Notes under the pieces: generated by a model
What the model was told of the DNA's origin: nothing
The model's input: only the letters and a program-made list of their open reading frames with translations
Database searches by the model: none
Position numbers and translations under genes: made by a program
Source: SIRX01 sp965213905
GTDB lineage: Bacteria; Actinomycetota; Rubrobacteria; Rubrobacterales; Rubrobacteraceae
DNA: 64,000 nucleotides
Assembly (NCBI GenBank): GCA_965213905.1
Contig: OZ243922.1
Span: forward strand, 2,604,001-2,668,000
Direction: 5' to 3'
Shown here: piece after piece, positions 24,805-33,784 of the stretch
How the letters are laid out: each line of letters opens with the position of its first letter
Numbering within the stretch: the first letter of the stretch is position 1

Positions 24805-25919
24805 GGCTCTTCCAGGCTCGGGCCGATTTCAACTACGGCAACGCCCGGCTCCGGGCGCGCAAAACCCACCTCCTCGGCCGGGCGGACTACGAGTCTTTGC
24901 TCGGTAAAGACGTGGACGGCGTTCTAGGGACGCTCGCCTCCACCGCCTACGGGCCGGAGGTGGAGGGCGCCCTCACCCGCTTTAGCGGGGCGCGGCGGCT
25001 GCACGAGGCCGTCCGGGTAAACCTGGGCCGCTCGCTGGAGGAGATGCGGGGTTTCTACTCGGGAGAAGCCCGGGAACTGGTGGACGTGCTGCTCTCGCGG
25101 TGGGACTTGCACAACACCATTGCGCTGTTGCGGGGGGAGGCGATCCGGCCTCATACAGAGGACGCGTTGATGTACGTCTATCCCGTCGGGACTTTGACCG
25201 ATGCGCTGGCCCGGGAGATCGCGCGCCAGAACGAGTTCGCCGTCTCGGTTGGGCTCCTGATCCGTTGGAAACTCCCCGATCCCGAGACCGCCGCAACCCT
25301 CCGCGAAGCCTGGCCGGAGTACGAACGGACCGAAAACCTCGCCGCCTTAGAACACGCGGTAACCGCCGGCTGGACCGCCCGGACCACCGAAGCCCTGGCC
25401 GGTAAAAGCGCCGACGGAGAAATACTCAGAAACTTCTTCGAGCGCGAGACGAACGAGAAGAACGTGCTCGTGGCGCTCCGGCTGCGCAAAGCCATCGAGC
25501 GGGGCGAGCTCTCCGGCCTACCGGCCTCCGACGAGTGGGGCGCATACCTGCCCGGCGGTTCCGTCGCAAGCGAAAAACTAGACAACGCCGTGAGGCTCCC
25601 CGACCCGGGCGCCGCCGCTAACTCGCTCGCCGACGCCGGACCCGGTGACCGCTGGCGGCTGCCGCTGGAGCGGTGGTCCGCGGGTGGCGGCCTTCTCGCC
25701 CTACAAAAAGAGTTCGAAGAGCGGCGCATCTCGGACGCCGTCGGGCTCTTTACCCGGGGAGACCCGCTCGGCCTCGGCGTGCCCATAGCCTACGCCGTCG
25801 CCAAAGAGAACGAAGCAAAAAACCTGCGGCTCGTCGCCGAAGGCGCGGCGCGCGGCTTGGACCCGGAGTTGGCGCGCGGCCAGATCTTCGTCCCCGAGGA
25901 GATCGGGGGCTCCAGTTGA
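24801..25919 (+). CDS. atpC: V-type ATPase subunit C
   Basis: Funnel-shaped cap that connects the central stalk to the c ring, 372 residues, mostly helical, normal length. Family-like pieces are FNYGNARLRARKTHLLGRAD at the start, the DLHNTIALLRGE helix, and the KENEAKNLRLVAEGAARGLD end, which is the best-conserved part of the family. TTG 24801 overlaps the atpE stop. Confidence 0.92.
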   Translation: MRLFQARADFNYGNARLRARKTHLLGRADYESLLGKDVDGVLGTLASTAYGPEVEGALTRFSGARRLHEAVRVNLGRSLEEMRGFYSGEARELVDVLLSRWDLHNTIALLRGEAIRPHTEDALMYVYPVGTLTDALAREIARQNEFAVSVGLLIRWKLPDPETAATLREAWPEYERTENLAALEHAVTAGWTARTTEALAGKSADGEILRNFFERETNEKNVLVALRLRKAIERGELSGLPASDEWGAYLPGGSVASEKLDNAVRLPDPGAAANSLADAGPGDRWRLPLERWSAGGGLLALQKEFEERRISDAVGLFTRGDPLGLGVPIAYAVAKENEAKNLRLVAEGAARGLDPELARGQIFVPEEIGGSS

Positions 25920-26257
25920 GCCGCCTGATCGTCATAACAACCCCGGAACTCGAACCGGGATACAAACTCGCCGGCGCCGCCACGATACCCGCCACCTCGA
26001 CCGACGAAGCCGTCACCGAACTACTAGAATTGGTAGACGGCCAGGGAGAGCGGGGCGTCATCGCCCTGCACGAGCCCTACCACAGCGACCTAGACCGCGA
26101 AATGCGCCGCCGCTTCGAGGAGACCTACGAGCCGCTCGTGGTCGCGCTCCCGTCCGGTGAGGCCGGGGCCGAAGACGGCGGACGCCGGGAGCGTTTTCTA
26201 AAGATGCTCTGGCAAGCGGTAGGTTACGAGATTACTTTCGACGCCGAGGGAGGCTAA
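25916..26257 (+). CDS. atpF: V-type ATPase subunit F
   Basis: Small central-stalk subunit of 113 residues with a Rossmann-like core. It opens MSRLIVITTPELEPGYKLAG, the typical F-subunit strand and Gly loop, continues ERGVIALHEPYH, and ends in a C-terminal helix that inserts along subunit D. The start is TTG 25916, inside the atpC stop (TTGA overlap); a longer open frame extends upstream but reads as shadow sequence. Confidence 0.9.
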   Translation: MSRLIVITTPELEPGYKLAGAATIPATSTDEAVTELLELVDGQGERGVIALHEPYHSDLDREMRRRFEETYEPLVVALPSGEAGAEDGGRRERFLKMLWQAVGYEITFDAEGG

Positions 26258-26259
26258 AC

Positions 26260-28050
26260 ATGACCGAAACTTTCACATCACCGGAGACCGGCTCGCCGGG
26301 CGGGCTGGACGCCGGGACCATCTTCCGCGTCGCCGGTCCCGTGGTAGTCGCCAAAGGACTCAGGAACGCCCGGCTCTACAACGTCGTCTACGTCGGGGAA
26401 GCGCGGTTGCCGGGAGAGGTGATCCGGCTAGACGGCGATAAAGCCACCATCCAGGTCTACGAAGAGACCTCCGGCCTGAGCGTCGGCGAACCCGTAACGG
26501 ACACCGGCGCACCCCTGCAAGTCGAGCTCGGCCCCGGCCTGCTGGGCAGCATCTTCGACGGCACCCAACGCCCGCTGCCCCGCATGTCCCAGGTCGGCGA
26601 CGATCCTTACGGACAGCCCATGATCCCGCGCGGCCTGGAACTGCCCGCCGTAGACCGCGACCGCGAGTGGGACTTCGTCCCCACCGTCTCCGTCGGCGAC
26701 GAGGTCGGCCCCGGAGACGTGCTCGGCACCGTAGCCGAAACGGAAGCCCTGACGCACAGAGTCCTCGTCCCGAACGACGTCTCGGGGACCGTTACCGAAG
26801 TAAACGCCGGACCCGCTAAGGTCGAAGACACCGTCGTGAAGGTCGGCGACACGCCGGTAGCGATGTTGAGGTACTGGGCGGTGCGTGAGCCGCGCCCGGT
26901 CGCCCGGAGGCTGGACGCCGACGTGCCGCTGGTAACGGGGACACGGGTCGTGGACACGCTCTTCCCGGTAGCTTTGGGCGGGGCGGCCACGATCCCGGGC
27001 GGCTTCGGGACCGGCAAGACGGTGCTGGAGCAGTCGCTCGCCAAGTGGTCCCACGCCGAGGTCGTCGTGTACATCGGCTGCGGCGAGCGGGGCAACGAGC
27101 TGACCGAAGTTCTCGAAGAGTTCCCGGAGCTGGTGGATCCGAAGACCGGCGCGCCCTTGATGGAGCGGACGGTCCTGATCGCCAACACCTCGAACATGCC
27201 GGTCGCCGCCCGCGAAGCCTCGATCTACACGGGCATCACCCTGGCCGAATACTTCCGCGACCAGGGCTACGACGTGGCCCTGATGGCCGACTCCACTAGC
27301 CGTTGGGGCGAGGCGCTGCGCGAGGTCTCCAGCCGCCTGGAGGAGATGCCTGCCGAAGAGGGCTACCCGGCCTACCTCTCGACCCGGCTCGCCGGTTTCT
27401 ACGAGCGGGCGGGCTCCACGATCTGCCTCGGCAGCGACGAACGGGAAGGGTCTGTTACCGTCGTCGGGGCTGTCTCGCCTGCGGGCGGGGACTTCTCCGA
27501 GCCGATCACGCAGTACAGCCTGCGCCTGGCCGGTACGTTCTGGGCGCTCGACACCTCGCTCGCCCGCCAGCGGCACTTTCCGTCTATCAACTGGGGCACC
27601 AGTTACACGCTCTACGAGCTGGCCGAGTGGTTCGAGAACGAGGTCACGGAAGACTGGACGGACCAGCGGGCCTGGGCCACGGGGATCTTGCAGCAGGAAG
27701 GTTCGCTGTTGGAGATCGTACAGCTTCTCGGCGCTGACGCCCTGGCCGCGCCGCAGCGCGTGATCCTGGCTACCGGCCGACTTATGCGCGAAGACTTCCT
27801 CCAGCAATCGGCCTTCGACGACACGGATGCCTACTGCGCCCTGCCCAAGCAGTACCACATGCTCCGCATCATCCGGGGAGCCCACGAGGCCATGTCCGCC
27901 GCCGTTGAACGCGACGTGGCGGTGGAGGCAGCCTCAAGCGTCCCGGCGCTCGCGGAGATAAACCGCTCGAAATTCTGGCCCGACGACGAGATGCGGGAAA
28001 GGGCCGACGAACTCATCTCGCGCATCGAAAAAGAGACGGAGGAGCTGTGA
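26260..28050 (+). CDS. atpA: V-type ATPase catalytic subunit A
   Basis: Catalytic ATP-binding subunit, 596 residues, with the long non-homologous insert characteristic of V/A-type A subunits (residues about 120-200). The P-loop reads GGFGTGKT, whereas V/A-type enzymes usually have GPFGSGKT, so both the Pro and the Ser differ. GCGERGNELTEVLEEFPEL, SRWGEALREVSSRLEEMPAE and the Walker B region VALMADSTSRWGE are standard. ATG 26260 follows GGAGG. Direction (synthesis or hydrolysis) cannot be read from the sequence. Confidence 0.95.
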   Translation: MTETFTSPETGSPGGLDAGTIFRVAGPVVVAKGLRNARLYNVVYVGEARLPGEVIRLDGDKATIQVYEETSGLSVGEPVTDTGAPLQVELGPGLLGSIFDGTQRPLPRMSQVGDDPYGQPMIPRGLELPAVDRDREWDFVPTVSVGDEVGPGDVLGTVAETEALTHRVLVPNDVSGTVTEVNAGPAKVEDTVVKVGDTPVAMLRYWAVREPRPVARRLDADVPLVTGTRVVDTLFPVALGGAATIPGGFGTGKTVLEQSLAKWSHAEVVVYIGCGERGNELTEVLEEFPELVDPKTGAPLMERTVLIANTSNMPVAAREASIYTGITLAEYFRDQGYDVALMADSTSRWGEALREVSSRLEEMPAEEGYPAYLSTRLAGFYERAGSTICLGSDEREGSVTVVGAVSPAGGDFSEPITQYSLRLAGTFWALDTSLARQRHFPSINWGTSYTLYELAEWFENEVTEDWTDQRAWATGILQQEGSLLEIVQLLGADALAAPQRVILATGRLMREDFLQQSAFDDTDAYCALPKQYHMLRIIRGAHEAMSAAVERDVAVEAASSVPALAEINRSKFWPDDEMRERADELISRIEKETEEL

Positions 28051-29501
28051 GCGAAAGACTAACGAACGGCAACGGCAAAGCCGGCAACGGAGACGGCCGG
28101 ACGAGCCTCTTCGCCGTAGACCACAAGACCGTAAACTACGTTTCGGGTCCGCTCCTGATCGCCGAGGCCGCCGAAAAGGTCGGCTACGACGAGCTGGTGG
28201 ACGTCGTTACCCCGGATGGCGAGACCCGCCGCGGGCAGGTCCTCGAAGTCGAGGGCGACCGAATGGTCGTGCAGGTCCTCGGCGGCACCCGCGGCCTCGA
28301 CCGGCCCGATACGGCGGTCCGCACCCGGGGCGAAGTCGCAAAGATGGCCGTCGGCCCCGACCTCGTCGGGCGCATCCTCGACGGCTCCGGCACGCCCATA
28401 GACGGCGGCCCGCCCCTGCAGCCCGCCGACCACCTGCCCGTCGGTGGCATGCCCCTCAACCCCTTCGCCCGCAGCCACCCGTCGGACTTTATCGAGACTG
28501 GCGTCAGCGCCATAGACGGTCTCAACACGCTGGTGCGGGGCCAGAAGCTCCCCATTTTCTCCGGCTTCGGCCTGCCGGCGATGGAACTCGCCGCCCAGGT
28601 CGCCGAGGGCGCCCGCGTCGTGGACGAGGACGAGGGCTTCGTCGTCGTCTTCGCGGCTATCGGCGTAACCCACCGGGAGGCGTCGTTCTTCCGCAAGCGG
28701 TTTGCGGGGAGCGCGGCGCTGGAGCGGTCGGTGCTGTTTATCAACGGGGCCGACGACCCGACGGTCGAGCGGCTCCTGACCCCGCGGGCGGCGCTCACGG
28801 CGGCCGAGTACCTGGCCTGGGAGGAGGGCCGGCACGTACTGGTGATCCTCGCGGACATCACGAACTACGCCGAGGCTCTGCGCGAGGTTTCGGCGGCGCG
28901 GGAAGAAATACCGGGTCGTCGGGGGTATCCCGGCTACATGTACACGGACCTGGCGTCGCTCTTCGAGCGGGCGGGGAGGGTACACGGGCGAGAAGGGTCA
29001 GTGACGCAGCTCATGATCCTCTCCATGCCCGACGACGACATCAGCCACCCCATCCCGGACCTCACCGGCTACATAACGGAGGGCCAGATCGTGCTGAGCC
29101 GCGAGCTCGACCGGCGTGGCGTCTACCCACCGATAGACGTGCTCCCGTCCCTCTCCCGCCTGATGAACGCCGGCATCGGTGAGGGCAAGACCCGCGACGA
29201 CCACCGGCAGGTCGCAGACCAACTCTATGCTTGCTTCGCGCGGGGCAAAGAGCTGCGGCGGCTCGTGTCAATTATCGGGGAGCAGGCGCTTTCGGAGGAC
29301 GATAGGCGCTACCTGGCTTTCGCCGACGATTTCGAAGACGAGTTCGTCGGGCAGGGATCGAACGCCCGCACCATCGAAGAGACGCTGGAGACCGCGTGGA
29401 AGCTGTTAGATCGCTTCCCGCCCGGCGAGCTCAAGAGGATCAAGCCTGAGACGCTGGAGCGCCGTCAGGCCGCCGCCTCAGGTGCGGAGACGGAGTCTTA
29501 G
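28047..29501 (+). CDS. atpB: V-type ATPase subunit B (non-catalytic nucleotide-binding)
   Basis: Non-catalytic partner of subunit A, 484 residues. It lacks a Walker A loop, having GFGLPAMELAAQVAEGARVV there, as expected. SGTPIDGGPPL, FINGADDPTVERLLTPRAAL and REEIPGRRGYPGYMYTDLAS are diagnostic of the B chain. GTG 28047 overlaps the atpA stop. It is the last recognised ATPase subunit in the operon. Confidence 0.95.
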   Translation: MSERLTNGNGKAGNGDGRTSLFAVDHKTVNYVSGPLLIAEAAEKVGYDELVDVVTPDGETRRGQVLEVEGDRMVVQVLGGTRGLDRPDTAVRTRGEVAKMAVGPDLVGRILDGSGTPIDGGPPLQPADHLPVGGMPLNPFARSHPSDFIETGVSAIDGLNTLVRGQKLPIFSGFGLPAMELAAQVAEGARVVDEDEGFVVVFAAIGVTHREASFFRKRFAGSAALERSVLFINGADDPTVERLLTPRAALTAAEYLAWEEGRHVLVILADITNYAEALREVSAAREEIPGRRGYPGYMYTDLASLFERAGRVHGREGSVTQLMILSMPDDDISHPIPDLTGYITEGQIVLSRELDRRGVYPPIDVLPSLSRLMNAGIGEGKTRDDHRQVADQLYACFARGKELRRLVSIIGEQALSEDDRRYLAFADDFEDEFVGQGSNARTIEETLETAWKLLDRFPPGELKRIKPETLERRQAAASGAETES

Positions 29502-29503
29502 CG

Positions 29504-29875
29504 GTGGGCCGGCTGACGTTGGGTTTCGGGGTGTTGCTCGTCCTGATCGGGGTGGTCACCTACTTTGCGACCGGCCGCGAGAGCATTACCGCCATGATCC
29601 CGGCCTTTATAGGCCTGCCGGTGCTGTTGGCCGGTTTCCTGGTAACTAGACCGGCCACCCGCTCTATAGGCTTGTACCTGGCTATCGCGCTGGCGTTGCT
29701 GATGGCTTTCGGCACGCTCCGCGGGGTAGCAGGACTGTTCGAAGGAGACCTTTCGTCCTCGGTTGTTATCAATGTCGTTCTACTCTTGATGTCGGCCGGT
29801 TACCTGGTCGCAGCCGCGAGGGAAGTCTTCGCCGGCCGCAAAAGCGGTTCGCGTTTATCGGGGCACGAACGGTAG
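29504..29875 (+). CDS. Hypothetical four-helix membrane protein downstream of the V-ATPase
   Basis: A 123-residue protein with four hydrophobic segments and short loops; no motif recognised. GTG 29504 lies 2 nt after the atpB stop, so it is very likely part of the ATPase operon, which suggests an assembly or accessory role comparable in position to AtpI in F-type operons. That role is inference from position only. Confidence 0.7.
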   Translation: MGRLTLGFGVLLVLIGVVTYFATGRESITAMIPAFIGLPVLLAGFLVTRPATRSIGLYLAIALALLMAFGTLRGVAGLFEGDLSSSVVINVVLLLMSAGYLVAAAREVFAGRKSGSRLSGHER

Positions 29876-30042
29876 AGGATTCACCGGCTTCGCGTACGCC
29901 AAGATAAGCCGTAACATGCGTTTGCCCGAAGTGAGTGGGGACGGACGGGTAAGTCTATTCCCACGGCGAGTACGAGTTGCTCTTCCGGATCTTGCAAGTT
30001 TCGGGTGGTGGGGGAAACAAAAAGGATGGAAAGGAGAGGAGA

Positions 30043-30354
30043 ATGTATGCGAGGGTCAGCACTTTCGAGGGGCCGCCGGAGCAGACGGCGGAGGGCATAA
30101 GGGTCGCCCGGCGGCAGTTCCTCCCGGCGGCCCAGTTGCAAGAGGGTTTTCGGGGTATGTACCTGATGCTCGACACGGATAAGAAGCACTCGATCGCCAT
30201 GACGTTGTGGGAGACGGAGGAAGACATGGCGCGAAGCGAAGACGCCGTGCAGCAGGCCCGGGTAGAGAGCGCCAGGAGTGCGGGCGAGAGCGTGATCTCG
30301 GTCGCCCGCTACGAGGTGGTCCTCGGCGAGCTGCTCGACCCGGCATCCCCATAA
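30043..30354 (+). CDS. ABM/Dabb-like small alpha+beta barrel protein
   Basis: A 103-residue protein: MYARVSTFEGPPEQTAEGIR strand-helix, FRGMYLMLDTDKKHSIAMTL strands, then a WETEEDMARSE helix. This is the antibiotic-biosynthesis-monooxygenase-like barrel, in a form that usually lacks defined catalytic residues. ATG 30043 is chosen because AAAGGAGAGGAG precedes it directly; a longer frame upstream reads as non-coding. Confidence 0.7.
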   Translation: MYARVSTFEGPPEQTAEGIRVARRQFLPAAQLQEGFRGMYLMLDTDKKHSIAMTLWETEEDMARSEDAVQQARVESARSAGESVISVARYEVVLGELLDPASP

Positions 30355-30504
30355 CGGGGCCTGCTGCTCGTTCGCGCAGGTTCTATCTGGCTACTCTGTC
30401 ACGCGAGACATTCGCCGGCCGCCGGAGCCGGCCATATCCAACGGGAGCATGAGCCGCTAGAAACGACGTTGTTGCCGGCCGTGGTAGGTCGAGAGCCCAG
30501 CTTC

Positions 30505-30550
30505 CAGACCGGAAAACGAAACCGCCGGAAAGTCTTGCGACCCTCCGGCG
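30505..30550 (-). terminator. Rho-independent terminator after the PepSY gene
   Basis: On the minus strand, CGCCGGA (30544-30550) pairs with TCCGGCGG (30522-30529), and a T-rich stretch (TTTCGTTTTCC) follows. It begins about 25 nt past the PepSY gene's stop. Confidence 0.6.
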
Positions 30551-30574
30551 ACTCGATACCAGTTGCTTATTGAG

Positions 30575-31270
30575 TTACTCGGCGAACGGGCCTTCCACGC
30601 GCACCACCTCGCCGGTTGCGCTGACGTAGATTGTGTATTCGCCTTCAGGAGAGTAAACGTCCACGTCCCAGGCGGCACCGTAGTCGCCGTCGGGTTCTCT
30701 GTTGACCGTGTCCGCGGTACCGCCAACGTGCGAGGCCGCGATCTCCCCGGCCTGCTGGGCGGTTATGTTCTGCGGTTGAGGCTCGGGAGCCGGCTGTTGC
30801 TGCTGGGGCTGCCCGTCACCGGCAGATCCTGAACCGGCATCGCTATCCTGACCTCCGCCGCCGACGTGGGTTACGTTGCCGTTGGCTGCCACGAAGACGT
30901 CGGATTCGGCGCCGTCGTTGCCCGTTACCTCGATCTCCCAGAGCGCGCCGTGGTCGTCCTCCCGGCCGGTCCAGGTGACCTCGCCCCTGCCGAGGTGTTC
31001 GACGGCTATCTCGCCGGCCCTCTCCCGGCTTACTTCCTGATTTTGGTCGTTCTGCGCCTGGTTGTTGTTCGTCGTGTTGTCTTGATTCTGGTCGTCTTGT
31101 GCCGGATCTTCCTGCGTCTGGGCCGCCCGTGCGGACTCTGGCTCTTGTTCGTTCTGGTCGCCGCTACCGGCGCCCAGCGGGAAAATGAAGATAACCAGCA
31201 GGGCGATCCCGACGAGCATGCCAACCAGCCCCAGCAAAAGTGCGGTCCCGAAGTTGCGTGAAGCGTTCAT
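30575..31270 (-). CDS. Membrane-anchored protein with two PepSY domains
   Basis: A 231-residue protein with one N-terminal transmembrane segment (about residues 10-33), then a low-complexity linker rich in Gln, Asn, Asp and Glu. Two extracytoplasmic PepSY domains follow. The first is ERAGEIAVEHLGRGEVTW ... DVFVAANGNVTHV, the second QQAGEIAASHVGGTADTV ... YVSATGEVVRVEG. A second Gln/Pro-rich linker separates them. PepSY domains are linked to inhibition of secreted peptidases and to sensing outside the membrane. ATG 31270 is preceded by AGAGAGGAGAG. The gene lies downstream of a similar small TM protein and a two-component system on the same strand. Confidence 0.82.
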   Translation of the reverse strand: MNASRNFGTALLLGLVGMLVGIALLVIFIFPLGAGSGDQNEQEPESARAAQTQEDPAQDDQNQDNTTNNNQAQNDQNQEVSRERAGEIAVEHLGRGEVTWTGREDDHGALWEIEVTGNDGAESDVFVAANGNVTHVGGGGQDSDAGSGSAGDGQPQQQQPAPEPQPQNITAQQAGEIAASHVGGTADTVNREPDGDYGAAWDVDVYSPEGEYTIYVSATGEVVRVEGPFAE

Positions 31271-31336
31271 TTCTCTCCTCTCTCTAGTGTTTGCTTTGTC
31301 TTTCCGTTTCGGGTTTCTCTAGTACGGTCCTCCGGA

Positions 31337-31684
31337 TCAGTCATCGTAGTAGCCTTCCGCCGTTTCTTCGTAGGGATCCTCTGCGTAGGCCGTCTCTACG
31401 GCGGTCTCGCCCGCCCCGGCCGCCGGCTCGATGAGAGCTTCGGCGGATTGCCCGCCCGGCTGCCCGCCGGACCCGTTACCCGCGGAAGCCTCCTTCAGGG
31501 CCCCGTTTTGGACCGTCTGCGCGGCCACCGGCAGCGAACTGCTCTGGGCGGGGTTCTCGGTGCCGATGACGCCGGAGCTGAGGTAGACGGTCACGAGCGT
31601 CAGCGCCACCACCACGACCGCCCCGAAAACGTGACCCACCACCCCGGAGAACAGGGTGACTACTTCATCGCGCTTGAGATTCAT
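31337..31684 (-). CDS. Hypothetical single-TM protein with extracytoplasmic low-complexity tail
   Basis: A 115-residue protein: short basic N-terminus MNLKRDEVVTLFSG, one helix (GHVFGAVVVVALTLVTVYL), then an Ala/Gly/Glu/Tyr-rich tail ending YAEDPYEETAEGYYDD. ATG 31684 is chosen because AAAGGAGGAGAAAG ends directly before it. Architecture resembles the N-terminal third of the neighbouring PepSY protein. Function unknown; location near the histidine kinase suggests an envelope role. Confidence 0.65.
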   Translation of the reverse strand: MNLKRDEVVTLFSGVVGHVFGAVVVVALTLVTVYLSSGVIGTENPAQSSSLPVAAQTVQNGALKEASAGNGSGGQPGGQSAEALIEPAAGAGETAVETAYAEDPYEETAEGYYDD

Positions 31685-31830
31685 CTTTCTCCTCCTTTGG
31701 TCCAAGGTCTGGGGTCTTTACCTACACCCGTATCGTAGGATGCACCGGCGCCGGTGGGATCGGCAGGATGGTCGGTATCTTTCTATACGGGTCTTCTATA
31801 CGTTTTCGTATAAAAGAAGAGGACTGCGGT

Positions 31831-32487
31831 TCAGGACGGGTCGACGGCCTCATATCGGACGGCGAAGACTACCGCCTGCAGCCGGGAGCGGACGCCGAGC
31901 TTGCCGAGGATGTTGTTGACGTGGGTGCGGACGGTGCCCGCGCCGAGAAAGAGGTGTTCGGAGATTTCCTTGTCCGTGAGGCCTTCGGCGAGCGCCTGGA
32001 GCACCTCGCGTTCCCGGTTCGTGAGGCTGTCCAACATGAGCCGCTCGCTCTCGCCCCGGCGGCGCTCGGTGACGGCCAGCCGGATGGCCTCGGAGACCTC
32101 CCGGGCGGAGACGAGTTGCTCGCCGGCGTGGAGCTTCCTGACGGCGGCGAAGATCTCCTGCACGTCCGAAGACTTGTGCATCACGCCGGCCGCCCCGGCC
32201 TCGGTGGCCTCGGCCAGCACCCGCCGGTCGGAGAAGGAGGTCAAGACGAGCGCCACGGCCCGCGGGTTGGAGGCGTACACGGCGCCGACGAGTTCCTTGC
32301 CGGAACCGTCCGGCAGCCCGAGGTCCAGAATGGCGACGTCCAGGTCCAGGTTCTCGGCCAGCGCCTCGCGGGCCTCGGCCACGGAGCCGGCCTTGGCGAC
32401 GACCGTCATGTCCTCCTCGTGGTCCAGCATAAAAGCCAAAGGTTCGCGCGCGGAGGCGTGATCGTCCACGAGCATCAGCCGGATCAC
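31831..32487 (-). CDS. NarL/FixJ-family response regulator
   Basis: Two-component transcription regulator of 218 residues. The receiver domain has the acidic pair Asp8-Asp9 and phospho-acceptor Asp55 in AILDLGLPDGSG, and switch Ser/Thr in LTSFSD. The LuxR-type helix-turn-helix lies in the last 65 residues (LTNREREVLQALAEGLTDKE, then GTVRTHVNNILGKLGV). GTG 32487 lies 2 nt after the histidine-kinase stop, so the two are a cognate pair in one operon. Confidence 0.93.
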   Translation of the reverse strand: MIRLMLVDDHASAREPLAFMLDHEEDMTVVAKAGSVAEAREALAENLDLDVAILDLGLPDGSGKELVGAVYASNPRAVALVLTSFSDRRVLAEATEAGAAGVMHKSSDVQEIFAAVRKLHAGEQLVSAREVSEAIRLAVTERRRGESERLMLDSLTNREREVLQALAEGLTDKEISEHLFLGAGTVRTHVNNILGKLGVRSRLQAVVFAVRYEAVDPS

Positions 32488-32489
32488 GT

Positions 32490-33647
32490 TTACTCGACCC
32501 CCTCTTTTTCCGGGGCCAGTTGAAGCTCGAAACCGAAGATGGAGCCCTTACCGGGCTCGGAGGAGACCGTGAGCTCCGTTCCGTGGGCCTGCGCCAGGCG
32601 GCGGGAGATGTAGAGGCCCAGGCCAACGCCTTTGACCTCGCCGCCCCCGGCGCCGCGGCCCCGGCCGAACTTCTCGAAAATGCGGGCCAGGTCCTCCGGG
32701 CTGATGCCCCGGCCCTCGTCGGCAACCTCGAAGCGCACCCGTCCGGGTTCGCCGGGCTTTGTCCGCAGTTCGATGGGGCTCCCGGAGGGGGAGTATTTGA
32801 CGGCATTCGAGACCAGATTCCGCAAAACCTGCGCCACCCGCTCCGGATCGGCGACCACCGCCCGCCCTTCGAGCGAACCGTCCGCGACCACCGCGAAAGG
32901 CCGCTCCCCCGACACCGAACGCCCGTACTTCTCCGCCTCTCCCAGCAGACCTTCCAGAAGGACCGGCCGCGTCTCCAGCCCGAAGTCCTCGCGCTCGACG
33001 GCAACGGCTGACTGCACGTCGGCGACGAGGGCGTCTAGCGTCCCGAGCTCCCCGCGCACCGAGTTGAGCACGTACTCCCGGACCTCCCCGTCCAGGCTCT
33101 CGAACCGGAGCATCTCGGTCAGGCGCCGGAGAGCGGAGATGGGGTTCCCGAACTCGTGGACGACCATGGCCGTAAAGTCTGCCTTGAGCTCAGCGAGTTC
33201 CGAGAGGCGCCGGGTCCGCTCCCTTTCCGCCGCCAGCAGCCGTTCGGCCTCCTCGTGGGCCTCGGCCCGCCGCTTAGTTATGGTAAACACCAGGGCCAGC
33301 ACCGCCAGGAAAAACGGGATGTCCAGCAGCTCCAACAGCGGCACCCGGCCGGCCCAGATGGACCCCAGCAGGACGACCGTCGTGAGCGACACCCAGAACG
33401 CGCCGCGCACCGCGAACGTCTTGAGGTCCCAGAAAAAGGTCCCGATGGTCAGCACGAAAAAGCTCAGCTTGAAGAGTTGCCCGGCGTCCTCGACGATAAG
33501 GATGAGGAGCACCAAGACGAGCACCGTCGCGTCCAGCAGCAAAAGCCAGCGCTTGAGCCGGCCGGCAGTCCCAACCGGACGGCTCTCCGGCTTACGCCCG
33601 GGCGTCGGTTTCAAGCCTGTTCTGCCTTCTCCAAAGTCTTTCTCCAA
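32490..33647 (-). CDS. Membrane sensor histidine kinase
   Basis: Kinase of 385 residues. It has four to five helices between residues 30 and 125 with almost no outside loops, so it probably senses the membrane or an intramembrane signal. A coiled linker follows, then HisKA with MVVHEFGNPISALRRL (the phosphorylated His at about 165). The ATPase domain has N box NLVSNAVKYSP, G1 DEGRGISPED and G2 GVGLGLYISRRLA. The H-box HEFGNP in place of HELRTP is the HEFxNP variant. It starts at TTG 33647 with no strong ribosome site. Confidence 0.92.
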   Translation of the reverse strand: MEKDFGEGRTGLKPTPGRKPESRPVGTAGRLKRWLLLLDATVLVLVLLILIVEDAGQLFKLSFFVLTIGTFFWDLKTFAVRGAFWVSLTTVVLLGSIWAGRVPLLELLDIPFFLAVLALVFTITKRRAEAHEEAERLLAAERERTRRLSELAELKADFTAMVVHEFGNPISALRRLTEMLRFESLDGEVREYVLNSVRGELGTLDALVADVQSAVAVEREDFGLETRPVLLEGLLGEAEKYGRSVSGERPFAVVADGSLEGRAVVADPERVAQVLRNLVSNAVKYSPSGSPIELRTKPGEPGRVRFEVADEGRGISPEDLARIFEKFGRGRGAGGGEVKGVGLGLYISRRLAQAHGTELTVSSEPGKGSIFGFELQLAPEKEGVE

Positions 33648-33685
33648 CGCGAAGGTTAGTATAAACGCCCCGAATGTAGTTCACA

Positions 33686-33772
33686 CCCCGGGTTCCGTCC
33701 GGCCCGGGGTCCGCGCGATGCGTGCTCGCGGTTCCGGCGAAGGACCACGGAGGATAGGCGGGCGGTCCCGCC
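33686..33772. terminator. Two strong hairpins between the second Mrp operon and the histidine kinase
   Basis: GGCGGG-CGGT-CCCGCC (33757-33772) lies 13 nt past the last Mrp gene. ACCCCGGG (33686-33693) pairs perfectly with CCCGGGGT (33704-33711). Neither has a clear U-tract, so they may be intrinsic terminators of a GC-rich type or mRNA-end stabilisers. Confidence 0.4.
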
Positions 33773-33784
33773 GCCGTCCGTCCC

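Noticed and set aside
26428..27885. 485-codon open frame opposite atpA
   Set aside because: Antisense shadow of a well-conserved gene, with no ribosome site or domain.
30457..30726. Frame continuing past the PepSY stop on the minus strand
   Set aside because: It reads through the terminator hairpin in a non-PepSY frame; the stop at 30575 fits the end of the second PepSY domain.
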